In this document: in pieces, positions 63,768-64,000 of the stretch | Layout: each line of letters begins with the position of its first letter | How positions within the stretch are numbered: the stretch's first letter is position 1 | NCBI RefSeq assembly: GCF_000353285.1 | Contig: NZ_KB731325.1 | Location: 131,861 to 195,860 of the forward strand | Direction of reading: 5' to 3' | DNA length: 64,000 bases | Source of the DNA: Leptolyngbya boryana PCC 6306 | GTDB lineage: Bacteria > Cyanobacteriota > Cyanobacteriia > Leptolyngbyales > Leptolyngbyaceae | Notes under the pieces: generated by a model | Seen by the model: only the letters and a program-made list of their open reading frames with translations | Databases searched by the model: none | What the model was told of the DNA's origin: nothing | Position numbers and translations under genes: made by a program

Positions 63768-64000
63768 TTGACCGACTCCGGCTTTTCAAACACCCTCTTA
63801 GATGGGCTGTATGGTGGTGCGAACTATGTTACCCTTCTGCAACAGCGCCAGATGACGTATATTACTCGCTGTCGCGACTATCATCTGCTCAAAGAGCCAA
63901 CCGTCAAAAGCGATTCTCGCGACCGCTCCTCAACAACAATACCTTCACCCTGATAGTCCTGAGATCACCCGCGATTTGTTTGATATTGAATGTTTGGATG
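63768..64000 (+). pseudogene. Transposase fragment at the window edge
   Basis: The TTG-started frame reads DSGFSNTLLDGLYGGANYVT and ITRCRDYHLLKEP, which looks like part of a DDE transposase (second Asp region). It shifts frame near 63915 to read TAPQQQYLHPDSPEITRDLF up to the edge. The family is uncertain (an IS4- or IS1380-like element is possible). No intact start. Confidence 0.5.

Overview
The window reads as accessory, plasmid-like DNA of a cyanobacterium. Cyanobacterial signs are frequent GCGATCGC (HIP1-type) octamers, trifunctional Ser/Thr kinase-ATPase-histidine kinases, tandem PAS/GAF hybrid kinases, a FinO-like small protein and IS701/IS6/IS982/IS21-type insertion sequences. A filamentous Leptolyngbya-like host is a guess. 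No rRNA, intact tRNA, ribosomal protein or core metabolic gene was seen. Two ParA ATPases, two ParB proteins, two ribbon-helix-helix-like proteins, a candidate replication protein, a type IV coupling protein and a putative telomere resolvase argue for a large plasmid, possibly a fusion of several and possibly linear.

Layout. 1-0.6 kb: end of an IS982 transposase. 0.7-8.4 kb: replication/partition block with several palindrome or repeat clusters that look like centromeres or operators. 8.4-12.3 kb: poorly known genes around about 0.7 kb of decayed tRNA-like sequence and a strong hairpin. 12.4-15.2 kb: an IS701-type element broken by an IS3-type element. 15.3-22.5 kb: pentapeptide-repeat membrane protein, putative telomere resolvase (tyrosine-recombinase fold), TraD/VirD4-type coupling ATPase, small unknowns and a FinO-like protein. 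22.6-25.3 kb: membrane desaturase bracketed by inverted IS6-type ends, then IS6 debris.

25.5-43.6 kb: four large same-strand hybrid histidine kinases, each ending in a receiver domain. The first is split by an IS701 insertion whose precise removal, with one copy of the CTAG target duplication, restores the reading frame. 43.6-47.5 kb: dead IS4, apparently complete IS21 and an IS6 end. 47.9-53.5 kb: likely operon for a BMP-type (nucleoside-like) ABC importer followed by a Rieske oxygenase. 53.7-59.0 kb: a second Ser/Thr kinase-ATPase-histidine kinase. 59.3-64 kb: a MITE-like inverted repeat, two truncated transposases, a large serine recombinase with a small overlapping upstream gene, and a transposase fragment.

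Working model: the left third maintains and moves the replicon; the right half carries sensory kinases and an uptake/oxidation operon; insertion sequences have invaded both and broken several genes. None of the sensor proteins has a DNA-binding output domain in this window, so their partners must lie elsewhere. All assignments rest on reading motifs by eye; no database search was made.
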